NCBI GenBank assembly: GCA_965649825.1
Contig: OZ287696.1
Location: 372,001-436,000 of the forward strand
Origin: Penicillus capitatus
Lineage: Eukaryota; Chlorophyta
DNA: 64,000 nucleotides
Direction of reading: 5' to 3'
A program made the position numbers and the translations under genes. The notes below the pieces were generated by a model that did no database searches, was not told the origin of the DNA, and worked only from the letters and a program-made list of their open reading frames with translations. Shown here piece by piece: positions 1 through 12,893 of this stretch. The first letter of the stretch is position 1; each line of letters starts with the position of its first letter.

Positions 1-960
1 ACGAAGCCCAAGTTGTATGGATTGGACCATGGTCTGCCTTCACGATAGGCTTGCTTCCATGAATGAAAATTCTCGACAAAATCGATCGTCCCCTGTCCCG
101 TTATCACCAAGAAGCTATGCCAAGAGAACAGACCGCCGACAGCCACTCCAATGGAGGCACTCAACATAAAGGAGAAGGTACGTAGTACCGATGCGGAATG
201 TGCATCGATAAAGAAAGGTTTCTGATAGAGCATCATTCCAAACTACAGACAGAACACAGAAAAGATCTGCCCATTGCATACATACCACGACAGGAATGCA
301 GCAATTACACTGTAGGCACAGGAGAGAGTGACGTAGAGGAGAAAGAGGTAGAAGTATCGGTAGTTGCGGAACCCAACGCAGTTTCCAATCCACGGACAGT
401 GGTGATCCATTTTCAGAATACACCTAAAATCGAAGAGATATCGATCGATGCGTTTGATCTTGTCGATCGAACTTATTGCAAACACTACAGTGATGTGCGA
501 GATCTGGTTTGGGTCGATCACATACTTTACAGAATCGCCAACACCCACCTTGGTAGATTTCGTACAGAACCTATCCAGCAATGCTCCATCAGAGATTCCA
601 TGAGATTCGACCGGCACGCACAGGTTCTGAGATATCTAGGGTACAACCGGGAGGTGTTGTGACACACATCCAATAGTTGAATAAGGTGTTCGATAGCAAC
701 AAGAGTCCTACTGTCCTGTAGAAAAGCATGATCCATCTTCCATGGCGCTGTTCCATCTGTGACATGACATGCATGTATCGGTGTCATGGATTCTATGGGA
801 CCGGAGGTCATACTTCGACGAGAAGGACAAAGAAAAATGTGTATGCGACAACGAGCATCAGACTCAACGCTGTGATGATGTAGATGGGTCCACAGGTGCG
901 TAGACCTCTCTCGACCAGCCACTCGACTGCCAGGATTCCTTTATCGACACTACAGGACAT
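1..960 (-). CDS. DHHC-type protein S-palmitoyltransferase (3' end outside window)
   Basis: This is a zDHHC enzyme that attaches palmitate to protein cysteines, acting in an internal membrane. Start ATG is at 960. Five exons can be joined through short GT-AG introns; one runs 472-424 (49 nt). Two hydrophobic segments come first, then the CPG-like motif TPPG, then a complete cysteine-rich domain with CKVC, HHCSVC and the catalytic DHHC in [14 protein letters not shown]. Two more membrane segments follow, then a TTxE-like TIDFVEN and NPYNLG, which is normal for the family. The last exon is open to base 1, so the C-terminus is missing. The gene is head-to-head with the helicase starting at 1086. 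The family is certain. The paralogue is not, although the NPYNLG ending recalls the DHHC16/Pfa4 type. Confidence 0.88.
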
Positions 961-1085
961 GTCTTTGGGGTGGGATGGAGAGGAAGAACGCTAACAGTGC
1001 CGAACGCGTGCAGAAGCTCCAGATACGTTTCATGAGAGAGACTCAGGGTAATCTGTCGTACCATCGAGCAGAAGGTGTCTGCGTC
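961..1085. promoter_or_regulatory. Putative bidirectional promoter (DHHC / DHX16)
   Basis: Only 125 bp separate the ATG codons of the divergent palmitoyltransferase and DHX16 genes, so both core promoters and 5' UTRs must lie here or overlap the coding regions. I see no TATA box. This is inferred from spacing only. Confidence 0.4.
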
Positions 1086-4000
1086 ATGCCATCCCTCAAG
1101 GATTGGATAGCGGACCGTCTTCATACCCTCTTGGGTAACTAACGGCTTTTTTCTCTGTGAAGAGATCGCAAAAAGCGTCACCTAGGCTACACAGAGACAA
1201 ACGTGGTGAACTATATTGTGGCGTTAGGTAAGTTTCTGTTTTGATGCTGCTCTGTAAGGCAGAGGTATCGCTGTCCAGCAAAGAAGGCTCGAAACGCAAC
1301 AGACCTAGCCAACCGTTTGCAAGACCAAGTGAAAAACGCTCGTGTGGAGTGAGTAAAAGTGGATGGAGAGATGTGACAGGGTCTGCCAGCGACACAGGAC
1401 ACGTATCGATTTGCAGAACAGCTCTTGCAACGAATTCCACCTTCGTCCGATTCCAAATCCTCTGTACAGAAGGTCCGATCTGCATCTTCTGCTTTCTTCT
1501 TCTGAAAGAGTCATGGAGGACAGACATCTGTGGATCCGTTCAAAGCTGCTCAAGAACAGGCGCGTAATTTTCTGGTCAAGAATGCAAAGTATCATCTTCT
1601 AGAAGAAGAGGACGAAGAAGAGTCCGATGCTCCTACAGAGGCATTGAACAGATCCAAACGTAAACAACGAAGAAAGAGAGACAGAAAGGCAGAGGATGAG
1701 GAAGATATGATGTCCATCGATCCATCAGCCGTCGCGCAGAAATACGAACGGCCAAAGAGGTCATGGGAACATGACGAAGACGTCGAAGAAGGATCAGATG
1801 CCGAAAAAGTACCCCCATCATTCTCTGGCAGAGAAACAGAGATCTTCGCAGGAACGCGAGAGGGAACGAGATCAAAGAGAGAAGGAAGAGTTCGAAGAGA
1901 GACTCCGTGCAAGAGACGAAGAAAAAACGAAGAAACTAACAGAAAAGAAACTCACCAAAGAAGAACAGAAGGAAGAAAGCAAACGAAAATATGAGAACTT
2001 GACAGAAAGGGAAGAACTTGTGCCGAAGCTTCGAGAGTATTCTCGACAGGAGTACTTGGGCAAGAGAGAAGAACAGAAGATTCAGGAGCTCAAAGATGCC
2101 ATCGAAGACGAACAGTATCTCTTCTCAGGTGTCAAACTGACGGCCACCGAAAAACAGGAGCTGCAACGAAAGCGCAAGCTTCTGGAGACGGCCGAGGCAC
2201 ACAAGCAACAGATCGAGAAGATGAAAGTGCAAGGATATCACATGCCAGAGAGCTACGATGATTCCACCCAGGAAGGCAGAGACAAACGAAAAGCTGCTCT
2301 CTACGAACGCTATCACGAAGAAGAGGATGAGGATGAAGCAACACCATGGAAGGAACAGGAGAGATGGGAAGGTGCTCAATTGGGCAAGACCCACATGCAG
2401 CTTGGGACAAAGGAGCGCAGAGCGCGGCAGAAACAGTATGACTTGGTCATCGAAGATCAGATCGACTTTATCAAGCACGAGTATCTGACAGGAGATCGAG
2501 TAAGCATGCATCTGAGGCGAAGCTGTTTCACACATTGTTCAGGATCTCAATGAGGAAGAGGAGGATGAGATCGAAAAGGAAAGAAGATTACGAGCAGAGC
2601 AGGAGAAATCCGAAATGGAATCATTGGCGTTGGAACGTTCACTGCTGCCTATCTATCCATACCGTGACGAACTCCTCTCTGCTGTTGCTGAGCATCAAAT
2701 ACTCATCATCGTCGCCGAAACGGGCGCAGGAAAGACAACGCAGATCCCACAGTACCTTCATGAAGCTGGCTATTCGCAGATGGGCAAGATTGGCTGTACT
2801 CAGCCGCGACGTGTGGCAGCCATGAGTGTGGCAGCTCGTGTGGCCCAGGAGATGCATGTCAAGTTAGGCAATGAAGTCGGCTATTCCATTCGTTTTGAAG
2901 ATTGTACATCAGACAAGACCATCATCAAGTATATGACCGATGGCATGTTGCTTCGAGAGTTTCTGGGCGAACCCGATCTCGCCTCCTACAGTGTCATGAT
3001 CATCGATGAAGCACACGAAAGGACATTGCACACAGATGTGCTGTTTGGATTGGTCAAAGACATTGCCCGTTTTCGACCCGATCTCAAACTCCTCATTTCC
3101 AGTGCCACACTGGATGCCGAGAAGTTTTCAGATTACTTCGACAGTGCCCCGATTTTTAAAGTCCCTGGAAGACGTTATCCTGTTGACATTTTCTACACTA
3201 AAGCCCCTGAGGCAGACTATGTCGATGCTGCTGTCGTTACCTGTCTCCAAGTGCATGTGAAGCAGCCGCCAGGAGATGTCCTTGTCTTCTTTACAGGACA
3301 GGAAGAGATTGAAGCGGCAGAGGAGCTGCTAAAAGAACGCACGAAGGGATTGGGATCCAAGATTGGCGAGCTTATCATCTGTCCCATCTATGGAAACCTT
3401 CCAACCGAGCTTCAGTCGAAAATATTCGAATCCACTCCTCCAGGCGCTCGCAAAATCGTCTTAGCCACAAACATTGCCGAAACATCCCTTACGGTCGATG
3501 GGATCAAGGTATGCATGCACACGCTTTGTTGTTTATGACAGCGTCCTGCTGCTGTCATGGTACTGTGTAGTACGTGGTGGACACAGGACTGGTCAAACAG
3601 AAGAGTTACAATCCCCGATCTGGCATGGAGCAGTTGGTGGTGACACCCATCTCCAAAGCGTCAGCCCTGCAGAGATCCGGCAGAGCCGGAAGAACAGCTC
3701 CAGGAAAATGCTATCGTCTCTACACTGCCTGGTCTTACGAACACGAACTGGAGGAGAACGCCATTCCTGAGATTCAGAGAACCAACCTCGGCAACGTGGT
3801 TCTCATGCTCAAGAGCTTGGGTATCAATGATCTGGTCGGGTTCGATTTTATGGATCCTCCTCCATCAGAAACGCTCATCCGAGCACTGGAGCAGCTCTAT
3901 GCACTCGGTGCTCTCAATGATCGGGGAGAGTTGACAAAGCTGGGACGACGAATGGCAGAGTTTCCATTGGATCCAATGTTGAGCAAGACGCTTATTGCCT

Positions 4001-4644
4001 CAGAGAAGTTCGGTGTGGCAGAAGAGATCGCAACGATCTGTGCCATGCTTTCTGTCAGTGGTGCCATTTTCTATCGCCCTAAAGACAAAGGCGTCCACGC
4101 TGACAATGCACACCGATCGTTTCACAGAGGAGAGGTCGGCGATCACATCGCCCTCCTCAACGTCTTTACCAACTGGGCAGAAACGAGCTTCTCCGTGCAA
4201 TGGTGCTACGAAAATTTCGTCCAGGCCCGTTCCATGCGGACAGCTCGAGATGTGCGTGATCAGTTAGTGGGATTGATGGAACGGGTGGAGGTCGAGATGG
4301 CGTCCAATGCCTCCGATCACGATGCCATTCGCAAAGCCATCGCTTCGGGCTTCTTCTATCACACGGCCAACTTACAGAAGACAGGATCATACAAAACGGT
4401 CAAAAGTCGCCAGACAGTGCACATCCATCCATCCTCTGGCCTCAAAGATGCCATGCCTCGTTGGGTGGTCTATCACGAACTCGTGCTCACGAGCAAAGAG
4501 TACATGCGGAGTGTCAGCGAGATCAAGCCAGAATGGCTCATCGAGATCGCCCCACACTATTACAATCGACGGGAGATTCATGAAGAAGCTGGCAAGAAGC
4601 TCCCGAAAGGTGTGGGGAAACGACCCATCGATGCTGTGACGTAA
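1086..4644 (+). CDS. DHX16: DEAH-box pre-mRNA splicing ATP-dependent RNA helicase (DHX16/Prp2 type)
   Basis: This spliceosomal ATPase remodels the activated spliceosome before the first transesterification. The ATG at 1086 opens an N-terminus typical of DHX16 ([11 protein letters not shown], then [12 protein letters not shown]). It is split by short introns at 1135-1185 and 1228-1278 and by more before 1530. A long charged coiled-coil region follows. The helicase core begins near 2640: [10 protein letters not shown] (Walker A), [17 protein letters not shown], and QRSGRAGR (motif VI). HA2 and OB-fold regions follow, with the diagnostic [12 protein letters not shown] and APHYYN near the C-terminus. 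Further introns lie near 1809-1851, near 2500-2541 and at 3509-3570. Stop is TAA at 4642. About 1,070 residues fits human DHX16 (about 1,040). Identity as the Prp2/DHX16 orthologue is strong. Confidence 0.93.
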
Positions 4645-4690
4645 CGTAGAAGAATTTAAGACGATGTGCGCCATGTGTGGTTGATTTGAT

Positions 4691-5920
4691 TTGCCACTCG
4701 AGTTTTGTCCCTCTAGGTTCTTCACCACGGCGTCACATTTTACCTTTTCCGCCACCCCTGGTGGCAGATGTCGCACCATCACGCCTCCATCTACCGGCCC
4801 GATGCGTCGAGATGTCCCTTGCCGGAGTGCCGGTGGTGGTCTGCGGCTTCCTCGAATCGACCGCCGTTCCGTTTGCGTCGCCGCGCGTCATTTGCAGACC
4901 CAAAGAGAGTCCCCTCGTAAGAATCAAGAAAACGAAGCACTACTCTGCCGTATGTTCCGTGCCCACGAGGCGCCCGTTACGGCAGCGGTCGTCGTGGCTG
5001 AGAACGAGTCGCAGCAGCATATTGTCACGAGTTCTCTGGATCGCTCTCTCGCCTATTGGCGTCTGCATCAAGTCGGACTCGATACAAACAAACTGGAGGC
5101 AGCACGTATCGCCTGTGGACGTCCTGTGCTCTCAATTGCTGGCAATACTGAGAGAGCGAAGGATGGAACGAATTCTGTGTACTGTGGACGGACGGGTGGA
5201 GAAAATGAGATTGTGTGTTGGGATCCACCCAAGGCAGGGTTTCATCCGCGTGTGATGCTGGGTCCTCACGGAGGATGGGTACGAGATCTCAAATCAAAAG
5301 GACGATGGATGTTCAGCTGCGATTGCAATACACTGCGTCAATGGGATCTATCATGGTCCAATCCACGGCATTTAAGGAATGTCTCACTCTATAAGGGTGA
5401 CATTCTCTCTATTGCTGTCGGTGGAGATAAGGTCTTTGTCGGCGTCAGTGACGGCAGCATACATTCTTGGGATATCCAACAGAATGGGAAACTGGTACCT
5501 GCTGCGACATGTCAAGCACATGAGGGACGTATCAATGCCATTGTCTGGGACGATGGCGTCCTCTACTCTGCTGGAAATGACGGACACTTGAAAGTACACG
5601 CATGCTCTGACATCAGACGTCACATCACTTATGGATGTGTCTTGTAGTCTTGGGATGCGGACTCTTTGGAATCGATACGGTTTTACTACAAAGCTCACGG
5701 TGGCAAGAAGATCAATTGTTTAGCCGTTGGACCTGACAGTGTGATATATTCGGGATCAGAGGGCGAAGGTGCCATTCGAAGGTGGAATGGTCGAAGACTG
5801 TATCCGCATGAACAACCTCTGCTGTGCCACCATGCCTCTGTCAGAGTCCTGAACTTTGGATCCAACAATGCCCTTGTATCTGGAGACGCCGATGGCGTTG
5901 TCTCTATTTGGAAAGTCTAG
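4691..5920 (+). CDS. WD40-repeat protein
   Basis: A beta-propeller scaffold of unknown partner. Repeats with WD-like ends are visible, for example SLDRSLAYWRL, DCNTLRQWDL, SDGSIHSWDI and GDADGVVSIWKV at the very end. One clear intron starts after DGHLK near 5594 (gtacacg, ending cttgtag at 5647). Removing it restores the frame into SWDADSLE. The start is uncertain. The frame is open from 4691, only 46 nt after the DHX16 stop, but Met codons at 4802 and 4952 are also possible. A strong donor-like site at 4917 may mean an alternative first exon in another frame. I could not assign a specific WD40 family. Confidence 0.75.
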
Positions 5921-6517
5921 TTATGCCCACTGCCATTGATTTCGTTTTCATGACCATGATCTGCTCTGCCACTGTTTTCTTTTTTCGTTCTTTACGAGCC
6001 GTATTTGATCGAAGATCAACATTACTAAGGACGGGAAGCCATCGGCCAAAGTTTTGGAACGACGTGTTCTATCTACGGTATATGTACGTACGGTTGGTGA
6101 AAGATTGACGACAACGGACACTAGAGGCCCATCCAGCCATTGTTGTGGCTTTCTTGCAAAGATGGACAGACAGCGAATTGCTGATTTCTCCTCGAAGAGG
6201 GTTTTATCGATTAAGACTTTAAGAGCTTGCTGGCAGCGTCCAGAAAAGGGGGCAAGTAAATGAGTCGGAAGGGTTGTTATGTGTACCATCCATTCGAAAC
6301 CGTACGAAGGAAAGGGATCTATTTGTGAAAGATGCTGCTGCTGCCTCTGTCTCATGAACATCTCATTTCAGTCAAATGGGAGCCCGTTGGCTCATTTTAA
6401 GGTTGAGATGTTCGGCAATGAACAACTAACTGTAAGAGTGAGTGTGTGACAATATCGGTTGTCTCTCTATTGACTCTGCACTTGATGCGAATTCAATACA
6501 AGTGCATCGATCGCTCT
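5921..6517. other. Intergenic, no gene recognised
   Basis: This lies between the convergent WD40 and FANCM genes. Open frames here (for example 5948-6361 on the minus strand) show no family resemblance or splice-supported extension. It presumably holds two 3' UTRs. Confidence 0.5.
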
Positions 6518-9500
6518 TCATCCATCCCGTTCGCACGCATCGCAGAACCATTCACCTGGACGACAGTCATGGGGAAGATGGTGAGTGAAACATACCGGAT
6601 AGGGACGTCTTGTATGAGATGCATGCTAGGTGATAGAGTTGGCGGCATCCATGACACGAGATGAATTTTCCTGTCTTGTGGCAGATCTCACAGATACGTC
6701 GACGTGGCCGGGCGACGCTTTGGATAACGATCGATTTGCCTCTGGACTCTGTCGTCAGTGGATCCGAATCTGACAGAAGAATCTTCTTTGGACAGAAGAG
6801 CAGAAAGGAGGGAGAAATGCACTGCTGGTGACAAAGGAAGATTCGTAGCCGCTCTGTGCAGAAAACGGAGTGGCGGTGTTGCTTGGGGTCCACTGCGTGG
6901 TTCTCCTGTAACGAATGGACGTCACAGGAGTGGACGGTTCGCTCGGCAACGAGCGGTATATCTCCATCATATTCACGGAATCGTGCCTATTGTCACCACA
7001 GGCGTCAAGAGCAGGAATACATAGATACAGCAGACGCACGGTATGGACTCCGAGTCATCGATGAAAAGCTCGAGCTCTTTGAGCATGTGTTCTTCGTCAT
7101 CGTCTTCAGTGTCACTGCTCTGATCTTCAGATCCAGAAACAACGGCATCCAAATCCAAGAAATCTTCTATTCGCTGTGCAACGTTTTCTTTTCTACTAGC
7201 AGCGAACCGGATGGATGGACAGGGAGCGCAGGGGCAATGTCCTTCGTACTTGTTTGCATCACTTGCGGGCACTCGCGTTCTATGAATTTCGGGCGAACCT
7301 TTCTTTGAAGCTGTGGAATCGTCGTCGCATAGAACTAAGCAGGAAGCATGGATCAGGGGTGGAGGAGTTACTGCCGAATGACTGCCTTTCTGCTTCTGTA
7401 CACGACGACGTGGTATAACGACTGCAGAGTGTACAGAAACGGCATCGAGTGATATTCTTTCCTTTTCTGTCACAAGATTCTCTTTGCTGGATCGTGTGAG
7501 AGGATCAGGGAGTTGCCCTGTTTTATTAACATCTGTAACAAACAGCAGCCGTTTAGCGCTGTCGTGGACATAATTGAGATTAAATTGAATGAAAGCTCTC
7601 ACTGTTTAATGCGTTACTGTCATTTTTGTCTGCGATCGTTGGTTGCTTGTCCGACGCTTCTTTCTTCGCAGAAGAATCATCTGCGAGAAACACAGCTCGC
7701 GTGATGTCCGAGATCACACAGGCCTTCTCAGCAGCTGAACGCTGGTGCTGTTGCGCAGACTGTGTTTGAGACGGCATTGTATGGACGCTTCCTTTGTCGC
7801 TCTCAGCTGTCTTGTTGCTGGACGATGCTGGAGGTCTGATCGCAGGAAGTGTCAGGGATGACAAAAACGAGGGTTTCTTGGCTTGGCGACGTTTCTTGGG
7901 AACCCAGGCATTATCTGATGCGCTCTCATGAGAGGCGACAACTCTCTGCGCTGTCTCCATCTTTTCAGATGACGCCTTTTGTACCGGATTTGCTGCAAGA
8001 GCCGCCATCTCGACACAAGGTGCTTTCTGGACCTCAATGACTTCTGCTTTTTCCGGACAGGACAGAGCTCGAGCAGCTATCTCTTTATTTCCAGGAGTAC
8101 TGGGTGCTCCTAACACCTCTTCTGTTACTTCCTTTTTCTCAACTGCGAGGGGCTTTGAAGGAGGTGCTTCAGACGAGAGCTCTGGCTTTGATGCAGCTGT
8201 TTTCTTATCAATCATTTTTGTCGCCAAGACAAAGCTGTCAAGTTTCGGCTGTTTAAGATCGGCATTGCCGATCACAGATCCCTGTCTTTTTTTGGAACCC
8301 TTTCCAACATCCTAAAAAGCGATACTTCCAAGAGGATTTCTGCACATCTCTCACTTTGGGATGGGTGGTCTCCATATGCAGCATCACCATCTCTGGCTGA
8401 AATTCTGAAGGGATCATTCTTGGGCTTGCCTCGTACATCTCAAAATGGAACATAGCTCTCCTTAGTAGCGTCTTGATGTAGCCAGATTCATTGTTGTTCT
8501 TGTCGAATTTGCGTCTTTCTTTGCCTTCTGCTAAGAGATAAACAACGCGTCCCTCTTTGTGTCGACCCGTGCGGCCCATGCGCTGCGTATCCCTCAAGGG
8601 AGAGGCAGCTCCATCGAAGCACACAATCAACTGAACTTCTGGGATATCCAGACCCTCCTCTGCAATACAGGTGGCCACGAGGACGTTGAAATTTCCCTCC
8701 CTAAACTCGGTCAAAACGCGTTTCTGTTCATTCTGTGTCATCTTGAGCTTCCCAGAAGATGCTCCCGATCCTTGGCCGATAAACCATCTGCATCAACGAA
8801 CATTGAATCGGGCAACAAACGGCGGAGGTCTTTAGACTTCGCCTTAATAGAAGGGTGCTTGTTGCGCTCCAATGTTTCCACGATGTCAAAGACTGTATCC
8901 CTTAAGCTGGTGAACACAATGACTCGACTGTTGGGTCCCTCGGATGCAAAGTGTTCGTTAAGCACTTCCATCAGTTTTTGCAGTTTCGGATGTTCGTACT
9001 GCATAGAAACCAAACTCTTCAACTGCTCCTTCAGCTATGAGTGCATCGCAGCGTTCATTGATCAGGAAAGAGTTAAAGATCTCAGACCTTTCCAAAATTT
9101 GAGCACTTGTTCTGTATTTCTCGAAGCCATGGTTTGTCTTTCATGGAAGATTCGATGAATTCGAGGGCCATACGAATCCCACAGTCTAGGTTCTCGCTCA
9201 AGGAAGTCAAGAAGATGCCCTGTGCATGTCATGTCATCCACATCTCCCAGATGATAGAAGTGCGCGAGTGACTTGGTTAAAGAGCGTCGTCAGTCGATTG
9301 CCATCACGAAATTGCCTGCTCTGCAGTTTGAATCTTTGCAAGGAGGTCAACAATCCGTAACGCGTGACACTTTCCACTGTGGCCACCGATAGCACCTAGA
9401 CAAAGATGTTACCATTTGTGCTTTCTCTCCAGACAGGCACCTTAGCGTTTAGAAGAGGCTGGATCACTTCTTCCAATACAGAATACAGTAGTTGATAACA

Positions 9501-10607
9501 TGTCGCCATTTCCGGCTGCGAATGCACAGTAAGAGTCTCCACGGCTTTGTCATGTGTATGTTTGCAGATCTCGGGATCGCTCTCGTCTCTGAATTCTACT
9601 GTTTTGATCATCAAGTTACGAATCATTTCCTTGCATAACACCACACGACAGATCTCACGACATCTTCACGTAAATGCAGCACACCTGAATGCTACTCTGT
9701 GTTCTTCCTGGTGTGGCACTCAGACCCAGTACACGAAATTGCACTCCAGTAGATTGCAGAAATCCCATGGCCTTCACCGTTGCGTAGTTGCCTGTGCTTT
9801 TATGACACTCATCAACCACCACGCAAACAAACTCCATAGGAGACATGACGCCTATACAGAGATGTATTCGACACTGTGAATATCTCCTCTTCTTTACCTT
9901 GGAGGAGATCTTTCTCGAAAATCTGAGGAGTGCAGAAAAAGACGCGTTTCTGATGCCACAAGCTTTTCCGAATCTCCGGCTTCTGTTTTCCCGTCATCTC
10001 CGCTGTGTCGGACTAACCCAATGAAATGACAGGCGCTGTTCTAGTGTATTGGATCAAGTGACAGAAGCGCACCTGTTTCATGCAGACTTGGTAGAGACAT
10101 GCCTCGCGTTGTTGATCGACAAGCGGCTTCGTTGGTGCCAAGAAGACGATTTTCCCCTTCAGTCACATCAGCATACACACCATGATTTGACAGGTCACAC
10201 ACCTTTGGAAACCAATTATAGAAGTTGTACATGACGACTGCGGCGATCAGGGTCTTCCCGAGTCCCGTCGGCAGACAGACAAGGGTATTCTCAAACAAGG
10301 CTGTTCGTACGATGTCGATTTGATATTGACGCGCTGGAACGTTCTTGGGATAGAACCAAGTCGCTGCTTTCTCCCTAAATCGCAAAGCCGTCTCCAGAAG
10401 ACTGGATAGTTGGTGAAACACGTGTCGATCTCGATGGTGTGAGAAAGCGAAGAGGAATTCATCGCGAACGTGGCGAATCGCTTTCAGTTGCCAGATTCTC
10501 GAACGAAAGCTTGCTCGAATTCCTTGTATGCGACATCGACGTCGACGATGTGACGGTTTATACGTGCACGTGATCAAACGGAGGGTAATGAGAGTCTCTT
10601 TAGTCAC
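6518..10607 (-). CDS. FANCM: FANCM/Mph1-family DNA helicase with C-terminal PHD finger
   Basis: This is a superfamily 2 DNA translocase that remodels stalled forks and crosslink-repair intermediates. In order on the minus strand: a family-typical lead-in ([11 protein letters not shown]), Walker A in LPTGLGKT, motif Ia FLAPTKPLV (after a short intron), DECH in [15 protein letters not shown], then a C-terminal helicase lobe with [14 protein letters not shown] and [10 protein letters not shown] long low-complexity linker follows, then an acidic FLDLD...ELFIDDSES segment and MMEIYRS, as in FANCM/Fml1 proteins. The reading continues through a short intron into a complete Cys4-His-Cys3 PHD finger (CEIC, CHGC, HLAC, then WFCDAC after one more intron). 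Stop is TGA at 6518. The N-terminus is uncertain: 10607 is the first Met of the open frame, and an upstream exon is possible. Confidence 0.88.
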
Positions 10608-11435
10608 ATGACAGATAGAGCATCGTTCTGGATAGCCGTTTTTCCTACTGTATTCTTGTTCTGTCTGCTAAGATATCTCATCCTCTGCATTCTCGTGGGT
10701 CCATTTGAATCTTTATGAAAAACCGCATCTGTCATTGAAACGCGTCAGGTCATTACCTTGCTTCAGTTTGTGTTTTTGTGCGGGGTATGCTAACGTGAGT
10801 GTCAAGATCATGATTCATGAATGCCATATCACAACATGACAAGCAGCAAGCATGATCTCGGGATGAATAGACGGTGTAGCTCAACAGATGTGTTATTCTG
10901 GGTACGTCTCGGCGTGTGTTGTTTTTATGCGCACGAACATATAATAGATAGTCATTGGGTCTCAGTGAACGAGTCTATCTACCTATCTCATCGTTTGCGG
11001 CAGCACTGTAGACTTGGATGCCGATAAATGGGAATGTCTCTTCGAATAGAAGGTTGGAATTTGTCTATTCCATCACGTTAGCTGTGCAGAATTATCCTTT
11101 TTGCCGCAGCGCATACCACGAAAGAACGAGAATCGTCGTAAAAGGTTCAGAATCTCCAAAAACTGCACAGGCATGAATGGCGCTGAACATGTCTACTTCA
11201 CTATTTCCTTTTTTAGAGATGTACCGTACTTGCAATAAGCATCTAGAGGAGAACGCCTAAGTGACAAACAGCGGTACCATTAGAGCTTCCCTTTAACAAA
11301 GCATCGATTTTTGGCGACCCGACACGTGGGCGGCGTTTGAATGGCGCATGGACTCATTGAGTATCTGACAGAGATTGATTTGTCGACCGCGCTTGTTTCT
11401 GACTAACCGTGCTCGAGTTCTCCGGAGTAAACACG
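10608..11435. other. Intergenic, no gene recognised
   Basis: This lies between the divergent FANCM and first ML-domain genes. The frames are short and show no family resemblance. I saw no convincing tRNA or repeat. Upstream exons of FANCM may be hidden here. Confidence 0.45.
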
Positions 11436-12062
11436 ATGAAGTTCTTTTTCAGTGTTTTGCTTCTCGCGACAGCGAGCGTCATGACGGATGCAAAGGCTAT
11501 TCCTTTTAAGACGTGCGAAAAACCAGCCTTCATACCACGTTACGTCTCTATCGATCCTTTTCCGCCAAAAGCTGGGGGAACGTTGAAAATTACATTCAAA
11601 GGCCCTGGAAGTTCGTCTCTCATTCTTCTAAGATCGCACGTTTACCTCGCCACTTGTGTTTGAAGAGGTCGCTGCAGAAGGGGGAATATTCTCGTACAAG
11701 ATATGGTACTCGGTGAAAGTATTGGGAATTCAAAAGTGGGTTGAACTAGATGGTGGAAAAGGGGATATTTGCAAGTACACGAAATGTCCCATCAAGAAAG
11801 GGTATGTCACTGTGAAGTATAGTCGAAACTTGCCATCCATAATGCCTCCGGTACATTGCTACCAATCAAACCTCGAACCTCTGTCGGCAGCCAATGCATA
11901 CAGGGTAACTACAGAATCAGAGTCGAAGCGAAGGACTTGGACGATGGGTTACTAATGTGCGTGGAGCTACACGTGGACATTAAAGCAGCCATTGTCGAAG
12001 GAGAAGGATCAGTCGTCTACGACATTCCAGTCCTCTTGGATCCGTATCCGGTGGAAGTTTAG
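11436..12062 (+). CDS. Secreted ML-domain (MD-2/NPC2-like lipid-recognition) protein 1
   Basis: A small lipid- or sterol-binding protein of the ML family, likely secreted or lysosomal/vacuolar. The ATG at 11436 gives a clear signal peptide (MKFFFSVLLLATAS, probable cleavage near DAKA). An upstream in-frame codon at 11409 would bury it. Two introns of 55 and 53 nt give 172 residues. The mature part has paired cysteines (FKTCEKPAF, GDICKYTKCPIKKGY) and ends with the ML-typical strand pair NYRIRVEAKDLDDGLLMCVE, as in NPC2 and PG/PI-transfer proteins. It lies 279 bp upstream of a second copy in the same direction. Confidence 0.78.
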
Positions 12063-12340
12063 TCGTCGATGCTGGCCAACAGACAGATCCTGCGCTGCGC
12101 AACCGGAACACCTACTTAGGCGATTGTCTTGAGGATCTTGGTGGGTTACGGCCAGTGGCTTCTAACCCGTTGCTACACGTTAGATTTCACCTTTGTACGG
12201 ACGGTGTCTGTCAGTAACATGTGTTTGTCGAACCTAAATGGCAACGACATAATTGATCTGATGCATTCGATTATTAACACTCCGAAGAAGATGGAACATC
12301 ATATCCTCTTATGGGATGCTGCTTTAAATGACGGCCTGAT

Positions 12341-12893
12341 ATGAAGATACTAGTGTTTTGCTTTCTCTGCCTCATGGCAGTTTCGATGGCACTTCGTCCT
12401 CCCTTTGAAATCTGCGAGAGTCCGGCGTTCGTTCCGCGGCGCGTTTCGGTACGTCATGTTCAGTATGGCACGGGCAGTCGTCTCGTCGTTCGAATCCGAT
12501 GCAACTCGGGTCTGTCTTTGCATCGCTTGTATCAGATCAGCGAACAGCAGGATAGTGTCCCCTCGGATGTTTGAAGAGGTGACAGGAGCGGGAGGTACGG
12601 TGCAGCTGAAGATCTCGGCACATATGCAGACCTTGTTTGGATCCACCCACATTCCTATTGGTCACGAAGATGGCGATCTCTGCGACTGCACAAGGTGTCC
12701 ACTGACACCGGGCTATCTCGTCGTTCGCCAATGCAAAGACTTCCCCATTGTTTTGCCTTCGGTGATCGACGATCTTCTAATTTCTTGTCGTCTTCATGGA
12801 TTGCTTTGATAGGGGATCTATGAAATCAAGATGCTTGCAATGGACATTGATGGCAACACTTTGTTTTGCATTACGGCAGAAGTCAAACTGTAG
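12341..12893 (+). CDS. Secreted ML-domain (MD-2/NPC2-like lipid-recognition) protein 2
   Basis: A tandem paralogue of the upstream ML gene. The ATG at 12341 opens a signal peptide (MKILVFCFLCLMAVSMA). Introns of 67 and 51 nt give 144 residues, and both fall at the same places in the fold as in copy 1. Shared landmarks are EICESPAFVPRRVS (compare KTCEKPAFIPRYVS), GDLCDCTRCPLTPGY, and the final YEIKMLAMDIDGN...CITAEVKL. It is shorter than copy 1 because it lacks the C-terminal tail. Substrate unknown. Confidence 0.76.

Noticed and set aside
1096-1527. Minus-strand frame of 143 codons
   Set aside because: It lies over the first exons and introns of DHX16, which are confirmed by protein similarity on the plus strand.
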